Shown: positions 45,016 through 56,556 of the stretch, piece after piece
How positions within the stretch are numbered: position 1 is the first letter of the stretch
Layout of the letters: each line of letters begins with the position of its first letter
From: Impatiens glandulifera
Lineage: Eukaryota > Streptophyta > Magnoliopsida > Ericales > Balsaminaceae
Reading direction: 5' to 3'
Length of the DNA stretch: 64,000 nucleotides
Assembly: GCF_907164915.1 (NCBI RefSeq)
Contig: NC_061866.1
Location: forward strand, 54,005,814 to 54,069,813
Notes under the pieces: generated by a model
Seen by the model: the letters and a program-made list of their open reading frames with translations, nothing else
Told to the model about the DNA's origin: nothing
Databases searched by the model: none
Translations under genes and position numbers: made by a program

Positions 45016-47816
45016 TCAATCTAAAGGCTCATATTGTTGAGATGATGGCTCGTGCTGTTGAGAAGAAGAGTCATGATGCTTAGATGATGATGCTTTTGCA
45101 GTAGATGGAGCAGGCATGACTGCTTTGCATGTGGCCCTATTATGTCCTAGTCCACCACATGAGCTGCATCGTCTCGGAGCCTTACGTACCTCACCTTGAG
45201 ATGACCTACGCTTTGTTTGTGGGCGCCCTTTCTTAACCTTGACAGGTGGTTTTAGACATACGCGTTCCTTGATCATTTCGGGAATATCCCAATCGTCTTC
45301 ATCACCAGCAGGGTAACATGTCTCCGCATATGCATTCATCCAAGATTCAGTTGTGTAATATCTGTAAGAATGGAAAATAAAACGATTAAACAATTGGTTA
45401 AATAGATTGAACATGTGAGCTGAATAATACCTTGAACAAAAGTCATAACAAACCAAATTGCGGTGACGGACAGCAGCCATTGCATGAGTACAAGGAAGAC
45501 CAGAAACTTCAAATACCCTACAAGTGCAGTTCATGTCTTTCAAATTGACTTTAAAATGAGACTGATTGTCATGCACATAAAACTCGAATCGGTTAAGCGA
45601 TGATACTGTATAGAATCTAGCCTTCTCGAATCCCTCACGTAACCACTTTTCATATGTTGGAGATAACACTTCTCGGTGGTTGGACGCTCTTTCTCTTCTC
45701 TCATTAAACCAACCTTGTATTGTCAATCTTAAATAATCGGCCATTGAGGAAATGGGGTACTTTCTGGCTTCCCTACTCTGACTATTAAAACTCTCAGCAT
45801 AATTGCTTGTCAGTTGATTGTATCGCTTACCGGGGAAAAATGCTCTACTCCATCTTTGAAATTCAATTTCTTCCAAATAGGCAGCAATCCTATTATCTTT
45901 AACCCTTATCTTGTCAAAAAACGATTGAATTCGTGGACGGTGTACGCACGAGAAGCCATATCAAACTCCATATGACAATTATCAGTTTTGAATTTCGCGT
46001 TGATATTCATCTTTATGTGATATGTGCACGCACCGTGGTATGCTTCTGGAAAAACAGCACATAAGGCATTGGCGATGCTTGGGTGTCTATCGGATACGAA
46101 GACGAGATCATCAACTAATCCAATTGCTTCTCTCAATTTTTGCATAAAATAAGTCCAAGAGTTATTATTCTCTGAATCAACAACTCCGAATGCGACAGGA
46201 TATAATTGTTCATTAGCATCTAATGCAATAGCCACCAATAGTTGACCTCCCACCTTGTGCTTAAGAAAACTGGCATCAACACACAATACGGGACGACAAA
46301 ATGCTTTGAAACCCCTAATAGAGAGGCCTAGGGACATGAACATATACTTGAAGTGCCCGACCTCGTCTGTTTGGATGTCTGTTATGGTACCAGGATTATG
46401 CTTCTCCAACATGTATAAGTATGAGGGTAATTTTTCATATGAATCCTCAACCGTTCCTCGCACCGCCACTAATGCCATTTCCCTAGCCCTCCAAGCCTTA
46501 TTATAAGTCAAATTTACCCCATAAGTTGCCTGCATGTCTTCAATTATTTTCTTAGGCAAGTGATTATGGTGATGGTCCATATACTTACTCTTCACGCACT
46601 GCCCAATAACCCATGCTGGTGTTTTCATTTTTTTCTCTGGCCTAGATAGAACTGAGCATGAGTGTTGTTGGTCGAATTTCCAGATCTCAAACATCTCAGA
46701 TAATTTACCTTTCACGGCACGCAATCTCTACTTGCATTTCTCATCCAAACATTTCACATACCAAAGATGTTTTCTTGACTTCTCCACCTTGAATTCAAAA
46801 TGATTAGCCATCGCATATTTATATAGCATCAGTTGTAGTTCTTTTTTATTTTCAAACAAGGCACCGACTTCCAATACAGTTTCAGTAGTTAACGCCAACG
46901 CAAATGAGGGGTCTGTCGGTGATATGTCTGTCGGTGATATGTCTGTCGATGGTGTACCAAATGATGATCTTCTTGCACTACATGGTGTACCCAATGATGA
47001 TCTTCTTGCACTAGTAGGTGTACCCGTTGATGCTCTTCTCGCACTATGTGGTGTAGGTATCGATGCATGCAAGTCCTGAGTAAGTGGGATGTGAGGCAAA
47101 GAGTTATCTCCGGCTTCATTACTTTCAACAAAGACCTCCGAGGGTAAAGCTTCTGGTACAATTTTCTGAGTAAATTGTGGGAGAATACTTTCTTGAGTTG
47201 GGTAGGTAAGTAGTGGTATCTTTTCTTTAGTAAATTGTGACTTCTCTACTACAGACACACACAATGGTGACACGGTTCTACCCAAAATCAAGCGTGATAA
47301 ATATATGTTCAGATCCTCATCATCTTCAATAAAAACGGGTTTAGGATTTGTGATATTCGGAATATCATACTTCACTTGCAGCACTAAATCATAGGTAGAT
47401 TTCTGCACTTGAAGTCTTTCATGGAGTTTATCAATTAATTCAGCATAACGAGTACTTTGGGGTAAATCCAATGTTTTGATTGAAGAGGCATCAAAAAACC
47501 ATATTCCATTAGCATCAACTTTCCACTCTCCATTATAGAAAACGAAAACTTCGGCTGCAAGAAAAATGGGAAACGGGATAATTAATACTGTGAAATGGAA
47601 ACCCTTCGCGAAACGGGAAGTACTTAGCGAAACGGGAAGTACTTAGCAAAACGGGAAGTACTTAGCGAAACGGGAAGTACTTAGCGAAACGGGAAGTATC
47701 ATCAGATGAAACCCTAAACAACGCAGTGATTCGAAAATGCATAAATGAACAACAATAAACTTGAAATACATAAACTTACCAATTGTTACAGTGCTTGTGC
47801 TCGTCGTGGAGCTCAT
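45016..47816 (-). pseudogene. MuDR-type transposase, disabled by a stop and a frameshift
   Basis: Exons 47816-47780, 47554-45431 and 45361-45016; the 69-bp intron 45430-45362 is open in frame. In order: a PB1-like N-terminus (EVFVFYNGEWKVDANG), a MuDR N-terminal block (FENKKELQLMLYKYAMANHF), a MULE DDE core with D in LCVDASFLKHKVGGQLLVAI and D in VFVSDRHPSI, then GACTYHIKMNINAKF, a SWIM finger (CTC...GLPCTH) and a zinc knuckle (CSSCGGLGHNRATC). Two lesions are seen: a TAG at 46730-46728 in the CDEKCK-RLRAVK region where family members have Trp, and loss of one base in a six-base A run (45916-45921), leading to TAA at 45908-45906. It otherwise looks full length. Intron 1 holds array E. Confidence 0.9.
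47604..47698. repeat. 19-bp variant array E (5 units, in transposase intron 1)
   Basis: CTTAGCGAAACGGGAAGTA repeated with the same 19-bp period as arrays A-D. It keeps CG-AAA-CG in the centre but has lost the right arm symmetry. Lies in the intron 47779-47555 of the transposase. Confidence 0.93.
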
Positions 47817-47963
47817 TGAGTGCCGCCGTTGAACTCCGTCGCCGGCGAGATTAGAGAGAAGGAGGAGAAAAGCGGAAGGGAAGAGAGAGAAGAAGAAGAA
47901 AAGAAATGAAAAAAAGATGGCCGGATTTTATTATATAGTAAGGGTATTCTGGACTTTTCACAG

Positions 47964-48116
47964 CGTCTCACTTCGCGAAACGCGAAGTCCCTTCGCGTTA
48001 CGCGAAAAGGGTAATTTCGTCCAAAAAAAATTAAGTGGTCACCAGATCAATTTCAATTATCTGGTGACCACGGAGGCAATTTCCCTTATTTGTAGGGTCA
48101 TTTAGTCCAATTTCCC
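47964..48116 (-). repeat. Right terminal inverted repeat
   Basis: Inverted partner of 39664-39815, about 153 bp, ending with CCAATTTCCC next to the right target duplication CATAATTG (48117-48124). Confidence 0.93.
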
Positions 48117-48147
48117 CATAATTGAGTTCACTTCTTTAAAATAAATC

Positions 48148-48148
<1 letters not shown>

Positions 48149-48227
<79 letters not shown>
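48149..48227. repeat. (AT)n microsatellite
   Basis: About 39 AT units, just outside the large element. Confidence 0.97.
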
Positions 48228-48232
<5 letters not shown>

Positions 48233-49620
48233 AAAAACTAGTTAGTAAAACATTCTTTAAGTGGTCTTTTATTTTATTTGTATTATGCATTTGACCTCTC
48301 ACACAAATATATTTTTACATAAAAACTTCTTCACTTGCAAACAAAATTAATAGATTTAAAAAAAAAACTTATATTTATATTAAATATGAGATATATATTT
48401 ATAAATTAATTTAATTATTTGCAAAAATACATAAAAAAAAACTGTACTTGTGAAACATTCATGCACTCTATTTAATCTCTCAATATAAAAAATAATAATA
48501 AAGTGAAGGGAGAAAAAAAATAAAATTTATACAACACTTAATTCTCTCATATATTTTCTCTCCCAATCATTTATTATATATATATATAACATAAAAATAA
48601 ATAAAAAATTCTCACAACAGATAAACTCAATATATTTTTTAATTTATAGATTTTAAAAAACTTACATTTTATATTAAATATTAGATATTTATAATTAATT
48701 ATTGATTATTTACAAAAAAAAATAAAAAATAATAATAATAATAATAATAATTTATAAAGTCACAAACTATTTGAATAAATGAATGACAATAATTGTAATT
48801 TTTTTTATACATTTAACTATGTTTGAATATCTCATTATACATTATTTTACTTGAAATTATTTCTTATATATTTATTTTTATTTAAAATTATTATTATATA
48901 TTTGTTTTTGTTTGAAATTATTCTTTATATATTTATTTTTGTTTGAAATAATTAAACTCTTTCAAATATGAACAAAATGAAAAACTTAACTATAAGTTTA
49001 AACAATTTGTATTATACAATCGAATCGAAATTTGAACTCTTTTGATGCTAATTTAAGATAATTGATTGTCTAAATTTTCAATTATGTTTTTCTAACACTG
49101 AGTTTCATTTTTCCTTAGAGTGCAATTAATTCACACGGGTTAAACATATAGCCCGTAAACACACTTAACCATTTAACTAGGCACAAAACTTGATGTCTGA
49201 CGGGCTCGAACCCTAATACTTTAGGGAGGCTGAGAGAATCCACATCTTATTATCGTTAGGCTAGAAGAGGGGATCAACTATGTTGTGTTTATTAGATTTT
49301 GACTAAACATATTTTGAGTAATATATACTCATTTCGTCTTCAAATCAAATTACATACATTCTCACTAAGGAGATAATCATTATTTTCTTTTGGTGTAAAG
49401 TTTGTCTAGCCGATATATTCAAATATATTGCGATTTTTGTATTACAATATCATATTTTATATTTCGCAATCATATCATGTTATTTGCATTTTAATTATAC
49501 GACTATCAGACATCTTCCCCTCTTTCAATATCAAAATTATTTATGTTTTAGAGATAATTTTGAAGGCACAATATAAACACACAATATTTAAATGTGAATG
49601 AGACAAATGAATAACAAGTT
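48228..49620. other. AT-rich intergenic, with a tRNA-like (SINE-like) segment
   Basis: Mostly A+T with (AT)n and (AAT)n runs. On the minus strand, GGTTCGAGCCC (49212-49202) is a perfect B box and TAGCCTAACGATA (49263-49251) a weak A box, suggesting an old SINE (about 49100-49270). The last five bases, AAGTT, are the left target duplication of the copia element. Confidence 0.5.
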
Positions 49621-49696
49621 TGTTAGGATTTGTATCTCCCAAATCCGACCAGCTTGAAAACAATCTGTAAAAACACAAGAAAGAATAACACAAGAA
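49621..49696 (-). repeat. Copia 3' LTR, terminal part (left of LINE)
   Basis: 76 bp that I read as identical to 60509-60584 of the other LTR, ending where the LINE begins. Confidence 0.92.
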
Positions 49697-50116
49697 AGAG
49701 ACACGACGGCAAAACCCTAGGTGAAGTGCGAACTGTGCGATCAGCGTGCCGTGTGTGCCGCGATATGCCGTCGCGGTCGTAATCGTCGTTGAAGAAACCC
49801 TCGATCGCAGTCGCAAAGAAATCACACACCATTCGTTGCCGTGCGAACTGTGCCATCTGTGCGATTTGTGCGATCCGTGTTCCGTGTGCGTCGTGATTTC
49901 ATCTCTCGGTCGGAAGGGTCGTCTTTTCGCAGAAATCTACTAAATTTACTCATTGATCTCTCGGTCAAGACTAGAGTACATCAGGAAATCAATTTCAAAC
50001 CTATGTGTACTGTAAAGTTGTTAAAAGCTTCGCTGACACGAATCTGTCCGTGTTGGCCACTTTAAATATGACTTTTGCAAACATTGTAGCTTCAGCAGTA
50101 CGGGGAAATTCCCTCT

Positions 50117-52411
50117 TTGTCAACAGTTGGTACAAGCCTGGCCAACTCTCTTAATCGGGCAATGGGTGAATCCAGCACATGCTCCCCTGATCCTAAGATA
50201 GAAAATTCGAATGCAACTAACCTCCACATAGGCTTAGGAGAGAATCACACGAATATCCTCTTTGAAAATCATGGGTCTCCAAAGTCAGGAGGAAATGGTG
50301 GAAATCTGACTGACGTGAGCAAGAGCAATAATAAAGATTTTGCAGTCAACACGCCAGGTATGTTTTTTACCAATCCCAATAACACTCATGAGATGAATGA
50401 AAATGATAATAGAACTGTTAGTGGAATACATGCTGATAGCCTAGATTGTGATAGTCTAGGACATGCTCTAGGAAAAGATAGAGTAGTTCTGGAAAATAGT
50501 CTAGGAAATAAAAATGCACAGGTCATTAACTCGGATTCTAATGAGAATCAAATTCAACTTGAGACTATTGAGATACCTGACTCAGACGAAGAAGCAGAGA
50601 AAATAATTCAGAAAGAATTGAAAAGAGAAAGAATTAATGCAGAAAATCTGGGTGAAACAGGAAAAATACAAAGAATGGCAGCGAAAGTATTGGGTAAAGA
50701 AACAGACCCGAGGAAATGGAGGGTTGGTTTTAATGAAAGGGCCAATCTGAAAGGACTTAGAAATCAGATAACGAAATTATTGATACTGGGAAAGAAAGGC
50801 CAAATCGTTTTAAGAAAAGAGAAAAGCCAACAGTACACAGAGCAGCTCAACCTACATTACCTACAAGACTGGAATCTCCTCAAAAAAGAGGAGTACGATA
50901 CTATTGTGAGCTGGTCTGTTGAAACTTTGAGAGAGCTCTCTAAATGCCCCAAAACCAGAGTCTACTTCATCAAGAACAATTCTAATTGAATGTAGACCAG
51001 GTCTGGAAGAAAGCTGAAGAACAAAGAAAAACTCAAGGGAATGATCGAAAAACAGGGCGAAACCAGAGTAACGAGCAGAATGAACAACAGAAACAGAATG
51101 TAGGGCAGAAGAACATAGGGGAAACAAAAGCTGACAATCCAGTTCAAGAGAGGGGAAAGATTTTTCTTGGAACATTTAAGCCAAAAGTTGAAATTATCGG
51201 TTCCCCGTTTGAATTCAAACTACCCCAAGAAGTTGAGGAAAACTGCGTAAATTCATGGAAGAATGTCATAGTGGGCAACTTCATCGGAAGAAACAATGTG
51301 CCATTTCTAGTAACCAAAAAAACTTTAATGGAACAATTGAGGGAAAATGGTCTAGAAAAGGTAACATCAAACATTCATGACTTGTACTTTCTCAAATTCA
51401 AAGAAGGATCAGATCTCTAAAGTATTCTGATCAATGGGCACACATTTGTTGGAAAAAACTATATGAAACTCGAAAAATGGACAGAAGGTATGAACCTCTT
51501 CAGCAAGCCCAAAGAAACTGCGCAAATCTGGTTCCAATTGCGCAACATCCCTCCCCACATGTATAACCCTGAAGCATTAAGTCACTTTGCGAGCCTATTG
51601 GGGAGTCCACTCTACATGGACCCAACTACAGAAAAAGGTGAGCATATGACTTATGCTAGTATGTGCATTGAGATACACCCGGGATCAAATCTTCCATACC
51701 AGATGACGGTAACAGACAGAAAAGTTGAACCCACAATTATGAGAATCTCATACGAGTGGAGGCCGAATAGATGCTTTGACTGTAATACATTCGAACATGT
51801 CTGTTACAAGTGCCCGAAAATAATTGAAGAAGAAAAGAAGAAGAAGATAGAGAAAGAGACAAAGACAGAGACAGAAAAGAAACAGAAAGAAGAACAAGAA
51901 ATGTTGGAAAAGGAAAAGGTTGAGAATAAAAGACAAAATGGTTACTAAAGAATCAGTATTGAGTAAACAAAAGGATCAAGATAAGGAAGGAAATTCAGAA
52001 CATGGTTTTGAAGAACAGGGGAAGGAATACAGAGTGATAAGAGATTCAGAATCAAAGGCTGAGAATGAAGAGGTAACAAAGAAACTTGAATTGGAAGCAA
52101 GAATCAATACCGAAGAGGTTGTGGAAAGGGAAAGTGTGGGAGAAAGCAATAAAGGGGAAGTGGGTGAAGGAAATGAGAAAGATAAAGAAGTGGTAGCTGA
52201 ATCGATTGAAACTGTACAATCTCCAATTCAAAAAAAAGTTGACCAAAGAAACACAAAAATCCCAAACAAGAAGGTAAGAAAATTAAGGAAAATACAATTC
52301 CTTATAGCCCTGCTATATGGGAAAAACAGAAAGGAAGAAAAAGTAAAGGAAGGGGAAGTAAAGCTGGAACATCTTCTTTTCATTAATGAACTTAATGACA
52401 TGAAATATTAG
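50117..52411 (+). pseudogene. LINE ORF1 (DUF4283 + zinc-knuckle RNA-binding protein), broken
   Basis: Nucleocapsid-like protein that coats LINE RNA. Open pieces are 50117-50989, 50986-51420, 51463-51948 and 51920-52411. They imply a frameshift near 50985, an in-frame stop at 51418-51420 and another shift near 51935. The second and third pieces carry a DUF4283-like domain (SWKNVIVGNFIGRNNVPFLV, then IWFQLRNIPPHMYNPEAL) and a zinc knuckle (CFDCNTFEHVCYKC). The last piece is a Lys/Glu-rich tail typical of plant L1 ORF1. Confidence 0.82.
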
Positions 52412-55400
52412 AGGGTTAAATGACCCCATAAAAAGAAGAGAAGTTAGAAGAATAACAGAGAAGAATGAAATCACAGTATTTGGAATTATTGAAACAAAAG
52501 TCAGACAAAGTCAAATAGAGAATGTTGCCCAAGGTTGCTTCAAAGAAGAATGAGAATTTATTCATAACTCTGATGGGATTAAAAGTAGAATCTGGGTAGG
52601 ATGGGATAAAAGAAGGGTTGAAATCAAGAAATTTTTTGAAAGCAAGCAAGTTATTTTGACAGAGGTTATCAATTTGATGACAAGGGTAAAAATATTTTTT
52701 GCGGTAGTTTATGCAAGCAACTCTGGGACAAAGAGGAAGACACTTTGGAATGATTTAAGAAGAAGCATTACGGACGACGAACCATGGGTTATTATGGGAG
52801 ATTTTAACGTTACAAGATTCAGGAATGAAAGAGAGCCTGAGACAGACATAACACAAGACATGCAAGATTTCAATGAATGCATTCGAGACATAAACTACAT
52901 TGAACCGTCTTTCTCAAGTAATCTATTTTCATGGTCAACTACAAGAGGGGCGGACAACATGAGAAAGAGCAGAATTGATAGAGGCTTAGTGAATGAAAAA
53001 TGGGTGGAATTTTACCCAAGAAGCCAAATACAGGTTTTGCAACCAGGTATCTCTGATCACTGCCCTTTGAAATTCTTTTAGGAAAAAGAGAAAAAACAGA
53101 AAAGACCCTTTAAGTTCTTCAACTTCTGGATGAAAGATGAAGAATTTAATAAAATATTTAATGAAACTTGGAACATCAAAATTAATGGAACAAAGATGTT
53201 TAGAGTTTGTGAGAAACTAAGATTACTGAAAGGGAAGCTGAATAAACTAGACCGGAAAAAATATAGTGGGATTTCTAAAAGAGTAGAGGAAGCCAAAACG
53301 AAACTAGAGGAAATACAAAGCAAGGCACTAAGAGCCCCAAATCTACCTTATAACAGGGAAGAGGAAAAAGAGGCTCTTACGCGATTCAGAGACCTCTGTT
53401 CTAAAGAGGAAAGTTTTGCTAAGCAAAAATCTAGAGAAAATTGACTTTCATTAGGAGACAAGAATACTTCTTTCTTCTATAAAAATTGTTCATCAAGGAA
53501 TTTCAGAAATCAGGTCCTAAAGCTCACAAACTCAAATGGAGATGTTTTACAGGGACAAAAAGCAGTTCATGAGGAAGCAATAAGTTTCTACAAAGAGCTG
53601 ATTGGAACAGAAACTAGCACAATAATAGAGGACAACCGAAGATTGCTTCAACAGATTGTGCAATGGAAAATCAGTGAAGAAAATGGTAACAAATTGATTA
53701 CAATAGTCAGTATGGAAGAAGTTAGAAAAGTTGTGTTTTCGATTAAAGGGGATAAAAGCCCAGGGCCAGATGGTTTCAACGCGAACTTCTTCAAAGAAAA
53801 CTGGGAAATAATGGGTAAAGATGTAAGCGAAGGGGTTTTGGAATTCTTCCAAAACAGGAAAATGTTGAAGCAATGGAACGTCACAGTGTTGAATTTGATT
53901 CCTAAGAATTCAATTCCGGAAAAAATTCAGGACTTTCGTCCTATTTCATGTTGCAATGTTATTTATAAAATTATTTCAAAAATTATTTCGTAACGTTTGA
54001 AAACAGTTATTGATAAACTTGTAGGATTAGGGCAATCAACATTTATTCTCAAACGCTCTATTTCCCATAACATCATACTCATGCAGAGAGCTTATTTAAT
54101 GGATATGGAAAGAAAAACATATCGCCACGTGTGGCTTTCAAAATTGACATTAAAAAAGCTTTTGACTCGATCAGATGGGGATCAATCCACGAATTCCTCC
54201 TTGCTGCAGGTTTTCCAATTATTTTCATTGATTGGATTATGCAATGTGTTTCCACTCCTCACTTTGTTGTGAGCGTGAATGATATTCATGGAGGTTTTTT
54301 CAAGGGTGAAAGGGGAGTAAGGCAAGGAGACCCTATATCTCCTTACTTATTCGTCTTAATAATGGAAATTCTTGACTGCATTTTAAAAATGCTTCTGAGA
54401 AGTCATCATTTCAAATTTCACTCGTACTACAAAGAAGAAGCAATAACCCATATATGTTTTGCAGATGATCTATTTTTTGTGGCTTATGCGGATGTTGAAT
54501 CTGTTAGTATAATCAAAGAAGCTCTAACAATCTTTTCGAGTATTACAGGTCTATACATCAATGAGGACAAAAGTCAGGCTTTCTATGGAGGGGTTAATGA
54601 AGAAAGGAAAGAAAACATTTTCAATATTATGGGAATCAAGGAAGGTGAACTACCAGTGAAATACCTTGGAGTACCCCTGTCATCAAAACAACTCCGATAC
54701 AATCACTTTAGACAACTGGTAGAAAAGGTTAGAAATTCTGTTTTGGGTTGGGCTACGAAAAAACTGTCTTATGTAGGTAGAATCGAGCTCGTTAAAAGAG
54801 TCGTTTTTGGAATTATTGGCTACTGGGCACAACAGATAGTCATCCCAAAGAAAGTAATGGATGAACTCGATAGAATCATGAGAGACTACATATGGGGAAC
54901 ACAAGGCAGAGGAGGAAAAAAAGTCAAATGGGAGGATGTTTGCACTCCCATAGAAGAATGAGGACTAGGAATAAAAAGTTGTGTTGAATGGAACAAAGCC
55001 CTCACCATCAAGAGCTTATGGGAGTTGGAGCAAAAAGCGGACTCCCTATGGGTCAAATGGGTGCATACAAGATTTATGAAAGAAGAACATATTATCTGGA
55101 CACTAAGCATCAACGAAAGAATGGCATGGTCATTGAAGAAAATCCTAAAAACAAGAAAAGATGCCTTTCAAATGGTGAAAACCACAATTGGAAATGGAAG
55201 AGGGGTACTATTCTGGCATGATCCTTGGCTGGATAATATTCTCATTATATTCAAAGAAGAAATGCAAGGAAACAGAGTTAGAAGAGAATACATCAAGTAC
55301 TCATTTAGAGACATATATGAAGGTAGATGTGATTCACTTTTGAAGCGTATTCCAGAAGGTGATAGAATCCTAAACCTAATGAGGCAGAAGCAACTCAATG

Positions 55401-56043
55401 AAAATAATGATGAAATAAGATGGAAAACATAAAGCAATGAGAAGTTTATTACAGAAAAGTCATGGGAAATGGTTAGAACAAGAGGACATGAGGTAGATTG
55501 GCATAATGTGGTATGGTCTCCAAAGATTATTCCTCGTCACCAATTTATTCTCTGGCTGGTATACAGGAAAAGGTTGACAACAAAAGACAGAATTCGAAAA
55601 TATATAAACATTCCTGATATCAACTGTGTCCTATGTTCGGGAGTTGATGAAAGCATAAACCATTTATTTGGGGAATGCTCTTTTGTAATATAAATCTGGA
55701 GGATGTATGCTGCAAACATGAACATCATCAACTTTCCAAGAATATGGGAAGAAATCCAAGAGTGGATGAAGAATAAAGCAAAAGGAAGATCCTTCTATGT
55801 AAGTATGTTGAAATGCTACTTTTGAGTAGTAATCTACAATATCTGGAAAGAAAGAAATTCAAGAACTCACAGTGGAAGAAGTAGAACCGCTGAAAATATT
55901 TGGAGAGATATAACTTCAGATGAAAATGCACTCATTTAATCCTGGAGAGGAATCGAAAAGAATGAAGAGAATAGAAAGCTTTGCCATATATGGGATATTT
56001 CGTTTGAGAAGGTCACAAGTAGAATAAAAGTAAAAACGCTGTA
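52395..56043 (+). pseudogene. LINE ORF2 (AP endonuclease, reverse transcriptase, zf-RVT), broken
   Basis: The ATG at 52395 is followed by a TGA at codon 3. The endonuclease region shows IRGLND, WVIMGDFNVTRF and a C-terminal SDHCPLKF. RT blocks are SPGPDGFNANFF, RPISCCNVIYKI, FKIDIKKAFDSI, RGVRQGDPISPYLFVL and FADDL, with KYLGVPLSSKQL after. The end has a zf-RVT domain (HQFILWLVYRKRLTTKDRI, then CVLCSGVDESINHLFGEC). At least eight in-frame stops (e.g. 52551, 53080, 53443, 53992, 54960, 55431, 55692) and one frameshift near 54130 disable it. Confidence 0.88.
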
Positions 56044-56201
56044 GGCGCTAATTGATTATTGTTATTGTCTGTAATTCAATTATTGTTTCATTGTCAAATC
56101 TAGAAATTGTCTAGATCTGATCTTAAACTTTTGTATTTTTTTCCCTCTTTTGGTTTTTTTTAATGAAATGGCACTAAGCTGTTTTCCCAAAAAAAAAAAA
56201 G

Positions 56202-56494
56202 AACACACAGATTTATAGTGGTTCACTCAAATTGAGCTACATCCACTTCAGCCACCACCAGATTTACTATGAAGAAGAAGAAGGAATACAGAGTTTTTGC
56301 CTCACACTTTATCTCTCTAAAATTCTATCTCTCAATGTAAACCCTTAATAATCACATATTTATGGGGTAAACATTCAGGTAATAAACCTAAATAACTTTG
56401 GTCAGGCCCAAGCCCAAAACCCAAAAAAGAAAACCCAATAAACTCTAATTAACAATGTAGAATTTATTATAAGTGTAGGCTCCATAACTCAACA
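56202..56494 (-). repeat. Copia 3' LTR, remainder (right of LINE)
   Basis: Aligns with the distal part of the right LTR (60585-60831). It carries an extra ~28 bp (about 56210-56238) and ~12 bp (about 56373-56384) absent from the right copy, plus a few substitutions. Confidence 0.9.
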
Positions 56495-56508
56495 ATCTCC
56501 CACTTGGA
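56495..56508 (-). promoter_or_regulatory. Polypurine tract of copia element
   Basis: On the minus strand CCAAGTGGGAGAT directly precedes the 3' LTR start (TGTTGAG), the usual plus-strand primer of plant copia elements. Confidence 0.8.
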
Positions 56509-56556
56509 GACTAACTTCATCATCTCTCGATCGGTAGTGGATTTCTATTCGGTGTC

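Larger units (their letters stand above)
39664..48116. mobile_element. Mutator-like element with Ulp1-protease gene (Kaonashi/CUMULE type), 8.45 kb
   Basis: Long terminal inverted repeats (39664-39815 and 47964-48116) bracket two convergent genes: a DUF1985-Ulp1 gene on the plus strand and a MuDR-type transposase on the minus strand. An 8-bp target duplication, CATAATTG, flanks it perfectly (39656-39663, 48117-48124). MULEs that carry Ulp1-like genes are known in plants (Kaonashi in Arabidopsis, CUMULE in melon). The transposase has two disabling lesions, so this copy is probably not autonomous. Gaps and introns hold arrays of a 19-bp near-palindrome, described separately. The TIRs still align well, suggesting a fairly recent insertion. 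Confidence 0.92.
49697..56200 (+). mobile_element. L1-type LINE inserted in the copia LTR
   Basis: A 5' GC-richer leader (49697-50110), decayed ORF1 and ORF2, then a ~12-nt poly(A) (56189-56200). The LTR sequence broken at 49696 resumes at about 56199-56201. The target duplication is short and blurred by the poly(A) (AAGAA on both sides). Both ORFs carry stops and frameshifts, so the element is dead. It must be younger than the copia insertion it splits. Confidence 0.9.

Noticed and set aside
52395..56043. Suppressed-stop or recoded LINE ORF2
   Set aside because: Stops are of all three types, irregularly placed, and joined by a frameshift near 54130; simple decay explains them.
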